Positions 11,689 through 21,519 are shown, counted from the stretch's first letter. The stretch: 64,000 nucleotides of DNA from Micrasema longulum (GCA_022494885.1 JAGVSM010000972.1:62001-126000); one strand, 5' to 3'. The notes: a model not told the origin generated them from the sequence alone. Numbers and translations: made by a program.

Positions 11689-12265
11689 TTAACTCTTTAA
11701 ATCTGTAGTTAATAATCCCGTTGCGCGCGGTGATGTAATATCGTGTTACCACGAGTAAAAGATGGAATATTCTAAAGTTCAGACATTTGAAAAAAAAAAC
11801 ATGAAAACATACTGTTTGATAATTTCTTTTCCATAATTTATGCAAATAAAGGAACATATTATTCAGCCCCGTTTTAGAAAAATAAATTAAAAATCATAAA
11901 TATGCCGCTTACATTACGCGCGTGCGTCCCTCGTCATTGTCATAAACCGACTGAATCTGTTTACAAAACACCCACCACAGAACAGCGTCTTTGTCTTCCT
12001 TATTATGAATTTTATCTTTGTGCTCTCTCTTATAGAGATATGTTGCTGAATTAGCGGACATTCATTCTTCGCCAAGCAAGAATAAAAAAAAATTGTATTA
12101 ACATCCAGCATAGTTATACAATTTTTACATTCCAAATCCGGTGTGAAAATGTCCATTTAAAGATAACAAAAAAAAAGATTTTATCATTTTTTTAAATAAG
12201 AGAGATATATGAAGTCTTGTATCGAATTGCCGACTAGTGTGACATTACAGCCACAAAAGAGTTAA
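11689..12265 (+). mobile_element. TTAA-flanked MITE, complete copy (577 bp)
   Basis: Reference copy of the family. It begins TTAACTCTTTAAATCTGTAG and ends CTGTAATGTCAC (minus strand) ... AAAGAGTTAA, with TTAA at 11689-11692 and 12262-12265. The left subterminal block is GCGCGGTGATGTAATATCGTG; the right is CTAGTGTGACATTACAGCC. No ORF. The TTAA target site and inverted CTCTTT ends fit a non-autonomous piggyBac-like element. Related copies: 1783-3188, 13827-14380 and a partial one at 62.5 kb. Confidence 0.75.
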
Positions 12266-12964
12266 TGTGCAAAATACAACTTTTTAAAAAAAATATTATA
12301 ATAGAGAGGAAAAACGTTTTCGAAAATGGAATTAATTTTTTTTTTATTATTTTATTTTATTTAGGTAACATACAGTACAATTACATTGTTTTATATTTTA
12401 CACAGTTAGACTAAACTCTAATGAACCATTGAAGTTTCCATATTATAAAATAATTATATGTTAGGTTATTAATTAAAGTACAAAAAAGAGAAAGAAAATA
12501 AACATAAATAGAAGTTGTTTAAAAATTAAAATTAAAGTAAAAAAAAAGAAGAAAATTTGTAAAAGTTATTAAAATTCAGGAATTAAGATAAAGAATGAAA
12601 AACATGCTTGGATGTAAAAATAAAATAAAATGATAACATTTTTTTAAAAGGGAAAAACATAAATATACAAAAACATATTTTAAGGGATTCAAAGAAACGA
12701 TGAGAAGAATCTTTAAAGAATCTTTAAATAAGAAAATAAATTTATGTCAATTTAAAAACCTCTTCAAAATTATTGACACATAGTAAGAGCAGCAATATAT
12801 TGATTTCATATACATATACAATATAAGTAATAAAAAGTAGTTTAAAAGTATAAAAACATGTCAATGCAGTAGAGAAAAAAGAAGGAATAACAGGTATACG
12901 AAGTAATATTTAAAATTCGAAAAAGCAAAATAAGGAAAAGATTTTAAACCAAAGGCAGTTGATA
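12266..12964. other. AT-rich; possible LINE 3' UTR
   Basis: A stretch at 12335-12365 of T runs with ATTTTATTTTATTTA looks like the minus-strand tail of a retrotransposon, followed by AT-rich sequence with no coding potential. It matches no other copy here closely enough to name. Confidence 0.3.
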
Positions 12965-13205
12965 AAATTTCAGGAATATGTAAGTCTAGGCATTGACAAG
13001 GTATATGACTTTTTATTGCCTGGTTTAAGTGGCCACTTTACACATTTTAGCATTTACCGTATTTCCTTACATTCACCATTCTGCCTATATTCAAACATCC
13101 ATACTTCCTCAACTCTTTCTTGACATATTATACCCTGTAAAGGCTAGACTTTAATATTCCCTCCTTAAAAATATTATTTTTCTCCACCGTAACACGGAAA
13201 TAATG
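12965..13205. repeat. R384 foldback (minus then plus)
   Basis: From 12970 to about 13118 the R384 unit is in minus orientation (AAGTCTAGGCATTG, TGGTTTAAGTGGCCACTTTA, ATTCACCATTCTGCC, CCTCAACTCTT). From about 13130 the plus orientation appears (CCCTGTAAAGGCTAGACTTT, ATATTCCCTCCTTAAAAAT). The switch between strands within one copy recurs at 28.9, 40.9, 47.4 and 60.0 kb. Confidence 0.65.
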
Positions 13206-13826
13206 GTACAAATCACCCTTGTAAAGATGAGTTGCCTTAACGTTAAAAAAAACACGGAAATAATCTAAATAACTAAATTGGGAGTAAAATCCAGCCTTGT
13301 TTTCAAATTTGTATTAACTTAAAATATTTTAGAGTAAATGTTTTTTTTTTGTAAAATAAAATCAATTTTTTATTCACTCCATAAATAAATTTATGTATTT
13401 AGTTAAAGGTTCAGAAGCCTGAAAATGTGCCAAGGTTTTTATTTGCATACATTTTATGATGAAGCATTATGTTTAAGGCAGTAAACTTATTTTACTTAAC
13501 ATGTTTTTTCATCTCCTTATGTTTTGCTGTGGAGTTTTTTACAAGAATATTATACTAAAAGCATTCACGTAGGCCGCGAGTACCAATGAAATATTTATGG
13601 CCGAAATGTATACTTAAGTATTAGGAATAGGTAGGTACTTAATTCTTTATTTACATACAAAAAGTGTGTTTTTTTTTAATTTGAAGTAATAACTTTGTGG
13701 TTATTCGTTTAAATTCTAATCAAAATAAAACATTTATACTTTTAACCAATATACATATTATAAGTGATTTTTTTTACATACAAATTTCAAAGCTAAACAG
13801 GCTTTCTAATTTATTTATTTTGTTTA
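13206..13826. other. AT-rich non-coding sequence
   Basis: No gene or clear element. A phrase AACTTTGTGGTTATTCGTTT at about 13691 resembles the sequence bordering the Penelope-like fragments at 16.7 and 43.9 kb. Confidence 0.4.
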
Positions 13827-14380
13827 TTAACTGTTAAAAAAGGGTGGAAAATAATTGCTTTGCGCCCGGTGATGTAACATCGTGTTACCACAAGTAAAAA
13901 ATGGAAAATTCTAAAATTCAGACATTAAAAAAAAACATTAAGACATGCTGTCAAATCATTATTTTTACATAATTCATAAAAACAAGCATGTAACCTAGCC
14001 CTGTTTAAGCAAAATTCATTTTGAAAATCGTTAATACACCGGTCGCCTTACGTGCGTGCACCCCCTATCACTGTCAATAACCGACCTTATCTGTTTCACA
14101 CTGGCCACAGAATAGCGTTTTTTTCTTCTTTTTGTGAGTTCTACCTTCGTGCTCTCTTTTACGCATATTTAATGCTTTATTGGCGTCGCATTATTTTTTT
14201 GTGTAGCATGGATAAATATATTTTTTATTAAAATCCAGCACAGTTTGACAAATTTATCTTTCTGAATCCGGTGTAATAATGCACATTTGAATATTACAAA
14301 AAAACAACTTCATTATAAAAAATATCAAGCATTGAATTATATATACACCAGTGTGACATCACAGCCACACAAAAGTTATA
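13827..14380 (+). mobile_element. TTAA MITE, third copy
   Basis: Left TTAA at 13827-13830, subterminal GCCCGGTGATGTAACATCGTG at about 13864, internal GTGCGTGCACC near 14063 and right end CAGTGTGACATCACAGCC near 14350. The right TTAA is decayed to TTAT. It matches the 11.7-kb copy block for block. Confidence 0.65.
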
Positions 14381-14500
14381 ACAGCCCACAAACACCAGCC
14401 ACAGAACAGCGTATCTTTCTTCCTTGTTAAGAGTTTTATCTTATTGCCCTCTTTTATGCATATTTATTTCTATATTGGCGTCACATCCATTCTTATTTTA
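14381..14500 (+). repeat. Partial tandem duplicate of the MITE interior
   Basis: CACCAGCCACAGAACAGCGT, then TTAAGAGTTTTATCTT and ATATTGGCGTCACATCCATTC, repeats the interior of the preceding MITE (about 14098-14220) directly downstream of its right end. Confidence 0.55.
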
Positions 14501-14700
14501 TATTTTAAACGCTAAAGTGCGTATGTCTGTTTGTTTGTGACTGCTTCACGTCTCAACGGAGCGACCGGTTCATATAGTTTTGTGCATAGATATAGTCGAA
14601 AAGGAGAAAAGTAACAAAAAATTCTTATTTTTTATCCCGAAAAAAAGTGCAATGAAAAAAATGTATAATATCTCAACATGATATCAAAAATCAGCAACAA
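14501..14700 (+). mobile_element. Helitron-like 5' module
   Basis: AAACGCTAAAGTGCGTATGT, GTTTGTTTGTGACTGCTTCA, CGTCTCAACGGAGCGACCGG and a following TTTTTATCCCGAAAAA form a module found again at 15.74 kb and, reversed, at 30.5 kb. Such modules (GAAAGTGTGTTTGTTTG... AACGGAGCGACCGATT...) are abundant in insect genomes, and I recall them mainly as leading parts of Helitron-like non-autonomous elements. The class is an inference from that memory. Confidence 0.4.
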
Positions 14701-15193
14701 TATAATGAATGTTTATGCTATGATACATCGCCTCTGTTATTTCAATACTTTTTTATTTATACCCTTTATTTATTGTTAATTTGCTGCATACCTTTAATAT
14801 AATTTCTTATTTAATTTTTCTTTACTATTTTCTTATTTTCTGCTGATTTTGTTTCATGTATCTATATTTTTTATACCGAGTTCAGGTATTTTGTTTGATT
14901 TTTATTGTTTTTCAATATTATTTTATTCTTTGTCAAAGGCGTAAGCCGTCGAAATAAATAAATCAGCGGTAAGGTGGGATACCAAAAACAATGGATTTGA
15001 AATTAATTATTTAAATTTATATAATTGACTTGCTTTATCTATGGTTAGTTTGGTTTATTTTTTGTTTTAGTTTTCTAGTGGGATAATGGAATATAATGTG
15101 AACAAAATAACAATATAACGTCATTGATGGATCAACGTATTTTTTTCACAGCAATAGTTGGAACACTAAACTACTTTGAATCTTCATAAAATA

Positions 15194-15594
15194 TGTGAGG
15201 CTCATGGTCCATGATCGATGACACACACGTGCCAAATAATTTCACCTGAAAAATAGAGTCATGACTCCTAGAAGCAAGTCAGCGTTTTCTATTGAATTCA
15301 ATTCATTACATTATGCGAAGTACGATATTAACGTACTGCGTTACATAAACATCGTCCCTACCATGGAAATATGAAGAACAAAATAACGTGGTCTATAATG
15401 AGGCCACAGGGCGCAGTCAATATCCAGTCTAGTTCAGTCCAGTAAAGTTCAGTCAGTCAGTCAATCAGTTTCAGCATGTTGTTACACAACCAAGTGCTGT
15501 ATCTTTTTTGCCATGTAATAAATACGTATTAAACAGCAACCGTGTGTCTTTTTTTAATCTCCAACGGGAGTAAGAGCTCCACCAACCTTCGACA
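15194..15594 (+). mobile_element. Solo LTR, copy 1
   Basis: A 401-bp sequence starting TGTGAGGCTCATGGTCCATG and ending ACCTTCGACA (TG...CA), closely related to 52434-52903. It includes a TATAATGAGG-type core, repeated CAGTCAGTCAGT around the expected start site, and AATAAATACG as a polyadenylation signal followed by AAACAGCAACCG. No gag/pol sequence or primer-binding site follows, so it is a solo LTR. No target duplication survives. Confidence 0.65.
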
Positions 15595-15624
15595 ACCAAA
15601 ATCGAACAAAATTATTATTCCATC

Positions 15625-15742
15625 AGGAAAATTCTTTTTGATAAACCGCAACTTTTATTGATAAATGATACAGCTAAATATTTACCCAAATAAATTCTCT
15701 CTTATATCACGTGAGCAAAGCTGCAAAAAAACGCTTGTAATA
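15625..15742 (+). mobile_element. Helitron-like 3' segment
   Basis: ATTCCATCAGGAAAATTCTT and a terminal AGCAAAGCTGC...CGCTTGTAAT recur at 16742-16845 in more decayed form. The ending CTTGT, with a preceding G/C-containing stem region, suggests a Helitron-type CTRRT terminus with one change. The next module starts directly after it. Confidence 0.3.
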
Positions 15743-15910
15743 TTATAAAGGCGAAAGTGTGTTTGATTGTTTGTTTGTGTTTCGTTTACGTCATAACGGA
15801 GTGACCGATTGACACATTTTTTTTGGACAAGGGTAGTCGGAGAGGTGAAAAATAAAATAGGCTACTTTTTTTTCATCCCAAATTAAGTAAATTGCAATGA
15901 AATAAATATA
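15743..15910 (+). mobile_element. Helitron-like 5' module, second copy
   Basis: AATATTATAAAGGCGAAAGT, GTTTGATTGTTTGTTTGTG, CATAACGGAGTGACCGATTG and CTACTTTTTTTTCATCCC match the module at 14.5 kb. With the 3'-type segment at 16742-16845 it could be one element split by the Penelope-like insertion at 15935-16665. Confidence 0.4.
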
Positions 15911-15934
15911 TTATATGCAATAAAATAAATATAA

Positions 15935-16665
15935 CTATTGGTTTTTTAACCACAAATTTTTATTATTTTTTTTTTCCACCGACCGGTTTCAAAGCAAACA
16001 AGCTTCTTCGTCAAGGTTTACGTAACTAATGAATTGATTCCTTTTTTATTTTTATCATGTTTACTAAATACTACACGTGGACCCAATAAATCAAGTCGTT
16101 TTCCCTTTACACGGGTGGTAATTTAAAATCACTATTTTCGAAGTTTAACCGGACAGGACTAAAAGAGATATTGTTTATTTGGTTATTCATTATTGTTTTC
16201 TTATTATGAATCGCTTTTTTAATTTCTGAGATTTCTAAGTTGTCTAATTTAAATATTTTTATTTCAACATGAAGTACTTTTTATCCAGTGTCTTCAGATT
16301 TGCGGATTCAGAAAAATTATTATTATTTAAGCATCTTAAGTGTTCTTTTACTCTTATATTAAAGACAACTTACAAATTTAAGAAATTCATATTATTTATT
16401 ATAATTATTAATTAATAACCAAATAAACAATATTTATTTTAGTCCTCTCCTGTCCTACTTCGAAAATAGAGATATCAAATTATCATCTGTGTAAGGAGAA
16501 AACAACTTGATTTATTAAGTCCACGTGTTGTATGCAGTGAACATGATAAACATAAAAAAGGAGTCAATTCATTAGTTATGTAAACCTTGACGAAAAAGCT
16601 TTGCTTTGAAACCAGTCGGTGGAAGAAAAAAAAAATCAGTGGTTAAAAACAAAGTTGTTTTATTT
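15935..16665 (-). mobile_element. Penelope-like element fragment with inverted terminal copies
   Basis: The arms at about 15940-16200 and 16405-16655 are inverted copies of one sequence, each with a hammerhead-like core (15976-16018 minus; 16585-16620 plus). In the plus arm stem II is AAAGC-TTT-GCTTT, followed by GAAAC; the first core base is U instead of C (TTGACGA). Between the arms the minus strand encodes the end of a GIY-YIG-type Penelope protein: LDNLEISEIKKAIHNK, then NNQINN. Penelope-like elements often integrate 5'-truncated with an inverted terminal copy, which fits this layout. Confidence 0.6.
16190..16400 (-). pseudogene. Penelope-like polyprotein C-terminus (GIY-YIG region remnant)
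   Basis: Minus-strand frames give FSESAN (equivalent to the S/E-F-A-N-H of the endonuclease domain), then KIFKLDNLEISEIKKAIHN and finally NNQINNISFSPV. This matches the closing part of Penelope-like ORFs, where an E(I/F)EI.KA helix precedes the NNQ terminus. Frameshifted and under 70 codons; not functional. Confidence 0.5.
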
Positions 16666-16734
16666 ATTTTATTAAAATGAATAACCACAAAGTTTGTGCT
16701 TTAAATATAAACTTTATATAGTATGTTTATCAAT

Positions 16735-16850
16735 AATTTATCATTCCATCAGAAAATTCTTATTACTAAACAACAAAAAACTAATTAATAACCTAATTTT
16801 CTTCTTTCTAATACCACGCAAGCGAAGACGGGGATAAAACCTCGTAATTA
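16735..16850 (+). mobile_element. Helitron-like 3' segment, second copy
   Basis: CATTCCATCAGAAAATTCTT through CCACGCAAGCGAAGACGGGG, then CCTCGTAATT. The CGCAAGCGAAG phrase is typical of the last bases of insect Helitron-like elements. It is collinear with the 15625-15742 segment. Confidence 0.35.
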
Positions 16851-17454
16851 AACAAACATAAAAACGTATAGAAAGAAATCGCTTCTAAAATTCATCGATG
16901 TTATTTATGATTCCTTTACGGAAAAAAACTAGGTATTTCTTAAGGAAAACAGATTTTATATCAAGGTTAAAAACAATGTATTTCAGGAATAAAACAAAGT
17001 TTTTATAGTCGTTTGAATAGAAAGGAAAAACAAATGTGGGGAAAAGAATGAAGGAAAAAAACAAATCTCTTCTACGTGAGATCTCGCTAGGGGGTCCTAA
17101 AGAATGAGGTAGACTTATATTTCTCCTACAGGTGTATGGAAATGTATGGAATACTAAAGCGACTATTATAGAGAATGGCTCCATCAGAAAGTGTCTTCTT
17201 TTTATGATGTATTTTATTTTTAAGGTGGCCGAGATGTAAAAAAATGCTCGCTAGATCTTTTAAGTTCGAGAATATAATAGTTCTACTTTTATTCGTTGAC
17301 TTACGACCTATGCAACTTACGACTGTTCGATTTAACGACCACGTGTGGCGTGGAAGAAAAAGTGAAGCAGAAAGATAACTTATAATACTTGAAAAATTAT
17401 CTAATTTTCGTTTATTTTTTGTAAATTTATTGATATAATTTTAAGTTGCCAGAA

Positions 17455-17835
17455 TTCCACTCGTCTTGGATGATTGGCAATCTTGCTTCAATATGTATAT
17501 GGTTTCAGCCATAAATTTTGTAAATGCGGTCTGAAATTTCAACAGTTCATGCGGTTAGTAGCTGCAAGACTTGTTATCATTTAATTTTTTTTTTTAAATA
17601 TGAAGTTTTTAATGTTTTTATTTTAATATCGTTCGAACACTTTACTTCATTCTCAAATTAAAACAAAATGTAAATGGGAGCTATATTATTTACCGTCCAT
17701 ACGCTTAGTAGCTGTAAAACGTGTTGTAACCTAGCTCCTATATGTTAAAAAGAGGAACTAGAATCTCAATCGTCCATGCGCTCTGTAGCTGCAAGACGTG
17801 CAGAGATACTTATTTACTGTACAGCGCCCTTGAGG
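17455..17835 (+). repeat. Dispersed repeat with internal repeated GTAGCTGCAAGACGTG motif
   Basis: The word (CCGTCCATGCGC)..TAGTAGCTGCAAGACGTG occurs three times in decayed form (about 17545, 17695 and 17775), followed by CTGTACAGCGCCCTTGAGG. The same words in reverse order and orientation occur at 39.25-39.48 kb. The family is unknown. Confidence 0.55.
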
Positions 17836-18424
17836 TGATTTTAAAAAAAAATGGCGCAATATAAATTATCCAACTGTATTTATAAGTATATATACATCAG
17901 TGGCGAATAGTGATTTTATTTACAGGTAAGCTATTAAAAAAACATATATTTGTACCTACATCGGAGGTTTATAATATAATGTAACTAATATATACCATAA
18001 ATGGATATTTTTCTGTGGTTCTGTATGATACAAAAACTCTCATCCATGAAATCAACTCAAACGATGTAACTTCACGACATATTATATTTTATAGATATAG
18101 TATCCATTAATTTAATATATAATAAAAAATACCACTGTTAACTCAGTCGATATTAGGTATTCAATTAAAATGTCAACTAGCTGAATTGTTATAGTAATTA
18201 ATAGTGCTAAAAACAGCCGCGTGGAGCGCTGTATGTCCTGTAATATGACGCATGAAAATAATTATAGTCTTATGTCAAAAGTGCCATCTCAAATAAAAAT
18301 AGTCCTTAATACTGTTTTCCAAATCAAGAATCTTCAAATAATTTGTGTATTCTGCAAGTTTAATCAAGGAGAAAAAACCCGCACTGGGGTTAATACTAAT
18401 AAAAAACTAGAATAAAAATTTCAT

Positions 18425-19095
18425 TTGCATTTTCCAAATTATTTAGCTTCATTTAAATTTTATAACCTTGTTTCATTAGCACACAGAAGAGATATGTTTG
18501 ATCAGATTTTGCTTTATAAAATTGTCAATAATAAATTCGATTCCCCGGAACTCATTAATCTACTTGCTTACCGTGTCCCCTCCAGGCCAACTAGACTCTC
18601 TGATATTTTCTATATTCGTAAATTTAAAACTAATCATCGGAAACATTCTACAATCCCTCCTATATGTGAAACATTTAAAAAAACATTTATTAGTCTTGAT
18701 ATATTTAACACTCCAGACAATATGTACAGAAGAGAATTAATAGGTTTGATTCATGCTCTTCATTCATAATTCGTTTAATCATTAAATCAAATGCAATTTT
18801 CCACTCTCACTTTCCTTCAATCATCCTTTACCGCTCCTTATCAATTTCCTTCTTTTTCTTTCCACTATCTCCTTGTTTTGTCCATATTTATCTTATTTTA
18901 ATATATAGTATATTTATTATTTATATAGTTTAAACTTCAAGCCGTCGTCGCTTTATTACAGTATTATTTAGTGAATACATATAATTGGATGGCAGGCCCT
19001 ACTTTGTATACATTTTGTATATATATTTTTTTTAAATATTAATTTAACCTGTTTGTATACGAAATAAATAAAATAAAATAAAATAAAATAAAAAA
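18425..19095 (+). pseudogene. LINE ORF2 C-terminus and 3' UTR (jockey/CR1-like)
   Basis: An open frame at 18425-18769 contains LAHRRDMFDQILLYKIVNN, DSPELINLL and VPSRPTR, then a 40-residue tail. The pattern SL..RRD..D...LYKI.N...DSPELL....VP is the normal C-terminal tail of jockey/R1/CR1-type reverse transcriptases. It is followed by about 300 bp of 3' UTR ending in an (AAATA)n tail at 19063-19093. The reading frame is intact over 114 codons but heavily 5'-truncated, so it encodes no enzyme. Confidence 0.75.
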
Positions 19096-19654
19096 TATAG
19101 TATTTTTATTTGTGTGAAAAAACAAGCTGGAATAATCAGCTAGTTTCTTGGCTCACCGCAGGCGCTGTGCGCGCTTTATTAAAATTAATATTTATATTAG
19201 GATAAAAATACTAACGGTAGAAATGATCTAAAATAAATGTTAATCATTTATTTGTTCTTCTGTAAAAAAAGTAAAAATAAAACATTATTATAGTGAGTCA
19301 AATATAATGGTAAGCTGCGCATAATCACTTCTTTACACGGTTCGCCCCTGATATATATAACACGAGGCGTCAGACAGAAAATCCATCGTGAATGGGCAAT
19401 CCGAAAGTCACATCTTCTGAATAAACTGGTGCCCCATTTTGAAGAAATGGACCCAAACATCGAACGATTTGCAAGGGTTGAATGGATGCCACACTTGTGT
19501 CGCCTATATTGTGAAATATACGAAGAGAAGAAGAAAAATAAATATTTAAACAAAGCTTACCATATTATTAATATTTAAAGCATTAACTTTGTGGTCAAAC
19601 ATTTTACTAAATGTTATTAAATATTTGTATTTAACCATTTACTGACTTTTCTAT

Positions 19655-19696
19655 GTCCACCGGTTTTGAGACGTACCCGTCTCTACGTCAGGACAC
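19655..19696 (-). ncRNA. Decayed hammerhead ribozyme in Penelope terminal repeat
   Basis: The reverse complement reads CTGACGTAGAGACGGGTACG, then TCTCAAAACCGGT. It is the partner of the 20258-20301 motif, but the core GA has become GT and GAAA has become AAAA. Both changes hit invariant positions, so this arm should not cleave. Confidence 0.5.
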
Positions 19697-19919
19697 TAAT
19701 TAAACCAACATGCAAAACCCACTATACACCTTCACCATAAATATGCACAAAAATATAAAACCAACACGATAAAAAAGCACATGCAATGATTAAAACAAAC
19801 ATGCACTGATTAAATTATGAAAATATTATCTTGTTTGAAAAATAATTAAAAAAGTATAGGGGATGGAGGGAGGGGATAAACTTAATAGGTTTTAAAGGGT
19901 GACCATTACAGTGGAACAT

Positions 19920-20165
19920 TGTATAAAGGACTATGTTGGAAGTTTGTTTGATTATTAATCAAAGGAACATTATTTTTTAAAGCTTTCCTAATGTGAAATA
20001 TTTCTATATTATTTACTTTCAACCATTTATTATTTGTATGTTATTAATGTATGTAGTATTTTTAATAATGTCATGATTTAAATTGAGGTGATTTGCGAAT
20101 TCAGAGAAACTATAACTGTGAAGACACCTCATATGTTCTTTAACACGAATTTCAATCAGTTCATG
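19920..20165 (-). pseudogene. Penelope-like protein C-terminus (GIY-YIG endonuclease remnant)
   Basis: On the minus strand, starting near 20160, the sequence reads LIEIRVKEHMRCLHSYSFS, EFANHLNLNH, then about 30 residues later IIEIFHIRKALKN and PLINNQTNF. This is the end of the Penelope GIY-YIG endonuclease: R.KEH...... KF A.HL...H, then E..EI.K, then the L.NNQ closing motif. The GIY-YIG strand itself and the reverse transcriptase are absent by 5' truncation, and internal stops are present. The clade inside Penelope-like elements cannot be told. Confidence 0.65.
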
Positions 20166-20257
20166 TGCTTATAAAAATGCGTGTCGTGTTGGTTTTATAT
20201 TTTTGTGCAACAACTATGGTGAAGGTGTATAGTGGGTTTTGCGTGTTGGTTTAATTG

Positions 20258-20301
20258 GTGTCCTGACGAAGAGACGGGTACGTCTCGAAACTGGTAGACA
20301 C
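20258..20301 (+). ncRNA. Hammerhead ribozyme motif in Penelope terminal repeat
   Basis: Stem I GTGTC (20258-20262) pairs with GACAC (20297-20301). The core CTGACGA is at 20263-20269. Stem II GAGACG (20271-20276) pairs with CGTCTC (20281-20286) around a GGTA loop. GAAA is at 20287-20290, followed by CTGGTA, a minimal stem III ending in a GTA cleavage site. One extra A sits between core and stem II. Short or near-absent stem III is characteristic of the hammerheads described in Penelope-like elements. Confidence 0.65.
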
Positions 20302-20780
20302 AAAAAAGTCGGTAAGTGGTTTTATACAAATATTTTATAACATTTAGACAAGCTCACCATGTTTATGCAAAAAAATAACATACACACGACTAATAAAAAT
20401 TCAGTGCTAGACACCTGTATTTTTATATTTTCGTGTGTTTTATAAATTTAATATACTACCATTTTTTCTAGAAAAGAATTAACGAATTTAAGAAAATGAA
20501 GAATTTGTGCAATAAATCGAAATTTTCACGTATAAGGAATGGTATTAATTATTTAACCATAGAGGCCTCCCCAAAATACCCAATGTACAAAGAAGAATAA
20601 AGAATCCCGATAAATGACAGTGACATGCTATTTTATTTTTGTTGTATATAAATATCACTACGCAGTGTGGGTAATTGTGGATGTAAGGAAATTATTAAGT
20701 GATCTGACTTACGACCGAATCGGCTTCCGACATATTTGCCGGAACCGATCGCAGTCGTAAGTCAACGAATAGCCGTAAAA

Positions 20781-21386
20781 CTTAATGTATTAGGTATTCG
20801 CACAGAATATGACCAGTTGGCTGCTTTGAATAATTTATTGAACAGGTGCAAATAAGATTATAATGGTGGTAAAAAAATGGTTATAAATGAATTTTTTTTC
20901 GGTTAACAAAGTATTTAATTGTAAAATGAGTGGAATTTCAAATTCATGTGCCGAAAAATACTCAATCTCTGTTGAAATAGCTTACCTATTTAATTCAATC
21001 TTATAATTTATTAAATTGTTTTTGACATTGATAATTGAACGTAGTTGCGTTATGCAGAAAGCAGCCAGTCCACAATTTTGAAAAAAATAGATATTTATGC
21101 TATCGGGTGCAGTACGGTCAATTCTATGTTCTGCTAAAAACAGCAGACCGCTTTCATACAAAAAAACTGTATTAATCACCTTCTTAAAATGGTATGGATC
21201 TAAAAAAAAAGCATTTCTTAATTTGCAGAAAACACCCACATCTCTGGAAAAATCTTATGTTTTTTTTTAAATCATTAAAACTGGTAAAATACATAATAAG
21301 ATTCTTGTTTGTAATATAAAAAAAAACTTTTGTATTAATTGTTTATCATTTGCAAACGTCAAAAACTTTCCAACTGTTTTGATGTA
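20781..21386. other. AT-rich non-coding sequence
   Basis: Only one short minus frame of 85 codons without family resemblance. No repeat partner seen. Confidence 0.4.
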
Positions 21387-21519
21387 ATAACTTATATTTC
21401 CATATAAGTTATTAATTAAAAAAATACTTGGTACACTTCGCGATAATTGGTCAAAATAAATAAGTGGAAGTGTACCAAGTATTTTTTTAATTAATAACTT
21501 ATATGGAAATATAAGTTAT
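21387..21519. repeat. Perfect 53-bp inverted repeat with 27-bp spacer
   Basis: 21387-21439 and 21467-21519 are exact reverse complements (53 of 53 by hand), separated by 27 bases. The outer 26 bases of each arm (ATAACTTATAT-TTCC-ATATAAGTTAT) are themselves palindromic, so the arms can form nested hairpins. Pairing stops at once outside and inside the arms. Confidence 0.9.

Larger units (their letters stand above)
19640..20345 (-). mobile_element. Penelope-like element fragment flanked by inverted terminal repeats
   Basis: A sequence at about 19640-19800 is repeated in inverted orientation at 20165-20335: ACCGGTTTTGAGACGTACCC opposite GGGTACGTCTCGAAACTGGT, and AAACCCACTATACACCTTCA opposite its complement. 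Each arm carries a hammerhead core. Between them the minus strand encodes a Penelope-type C-terminus. The arrangement (terminal repeat, ORF end, inverted terminal repeat) is a known outcome of Penelope integration with 5' truncation. Confidence 0.7.
17285..20780. mobile_element. Possible pogo/Tigger-like shell with inverted ends
   Basis: At 17290-17345 ATTCGTTGACTTACGAC is followed by further CTTACGAC and AACGACC repeats. At about 20703-20773 the reverse complement occurs (GTCGTAAGTCAACGAAT) with another CTTACGAC inside. Inverted ends built of repeated (A/T)CTTACGAC words resemble pogo/Tigger termini. The interior contains a LINE tail and a Penelope fragment, so if real it has been filled by later insertions. 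The TA flanks are ambiguous. Confidence 0.35.
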
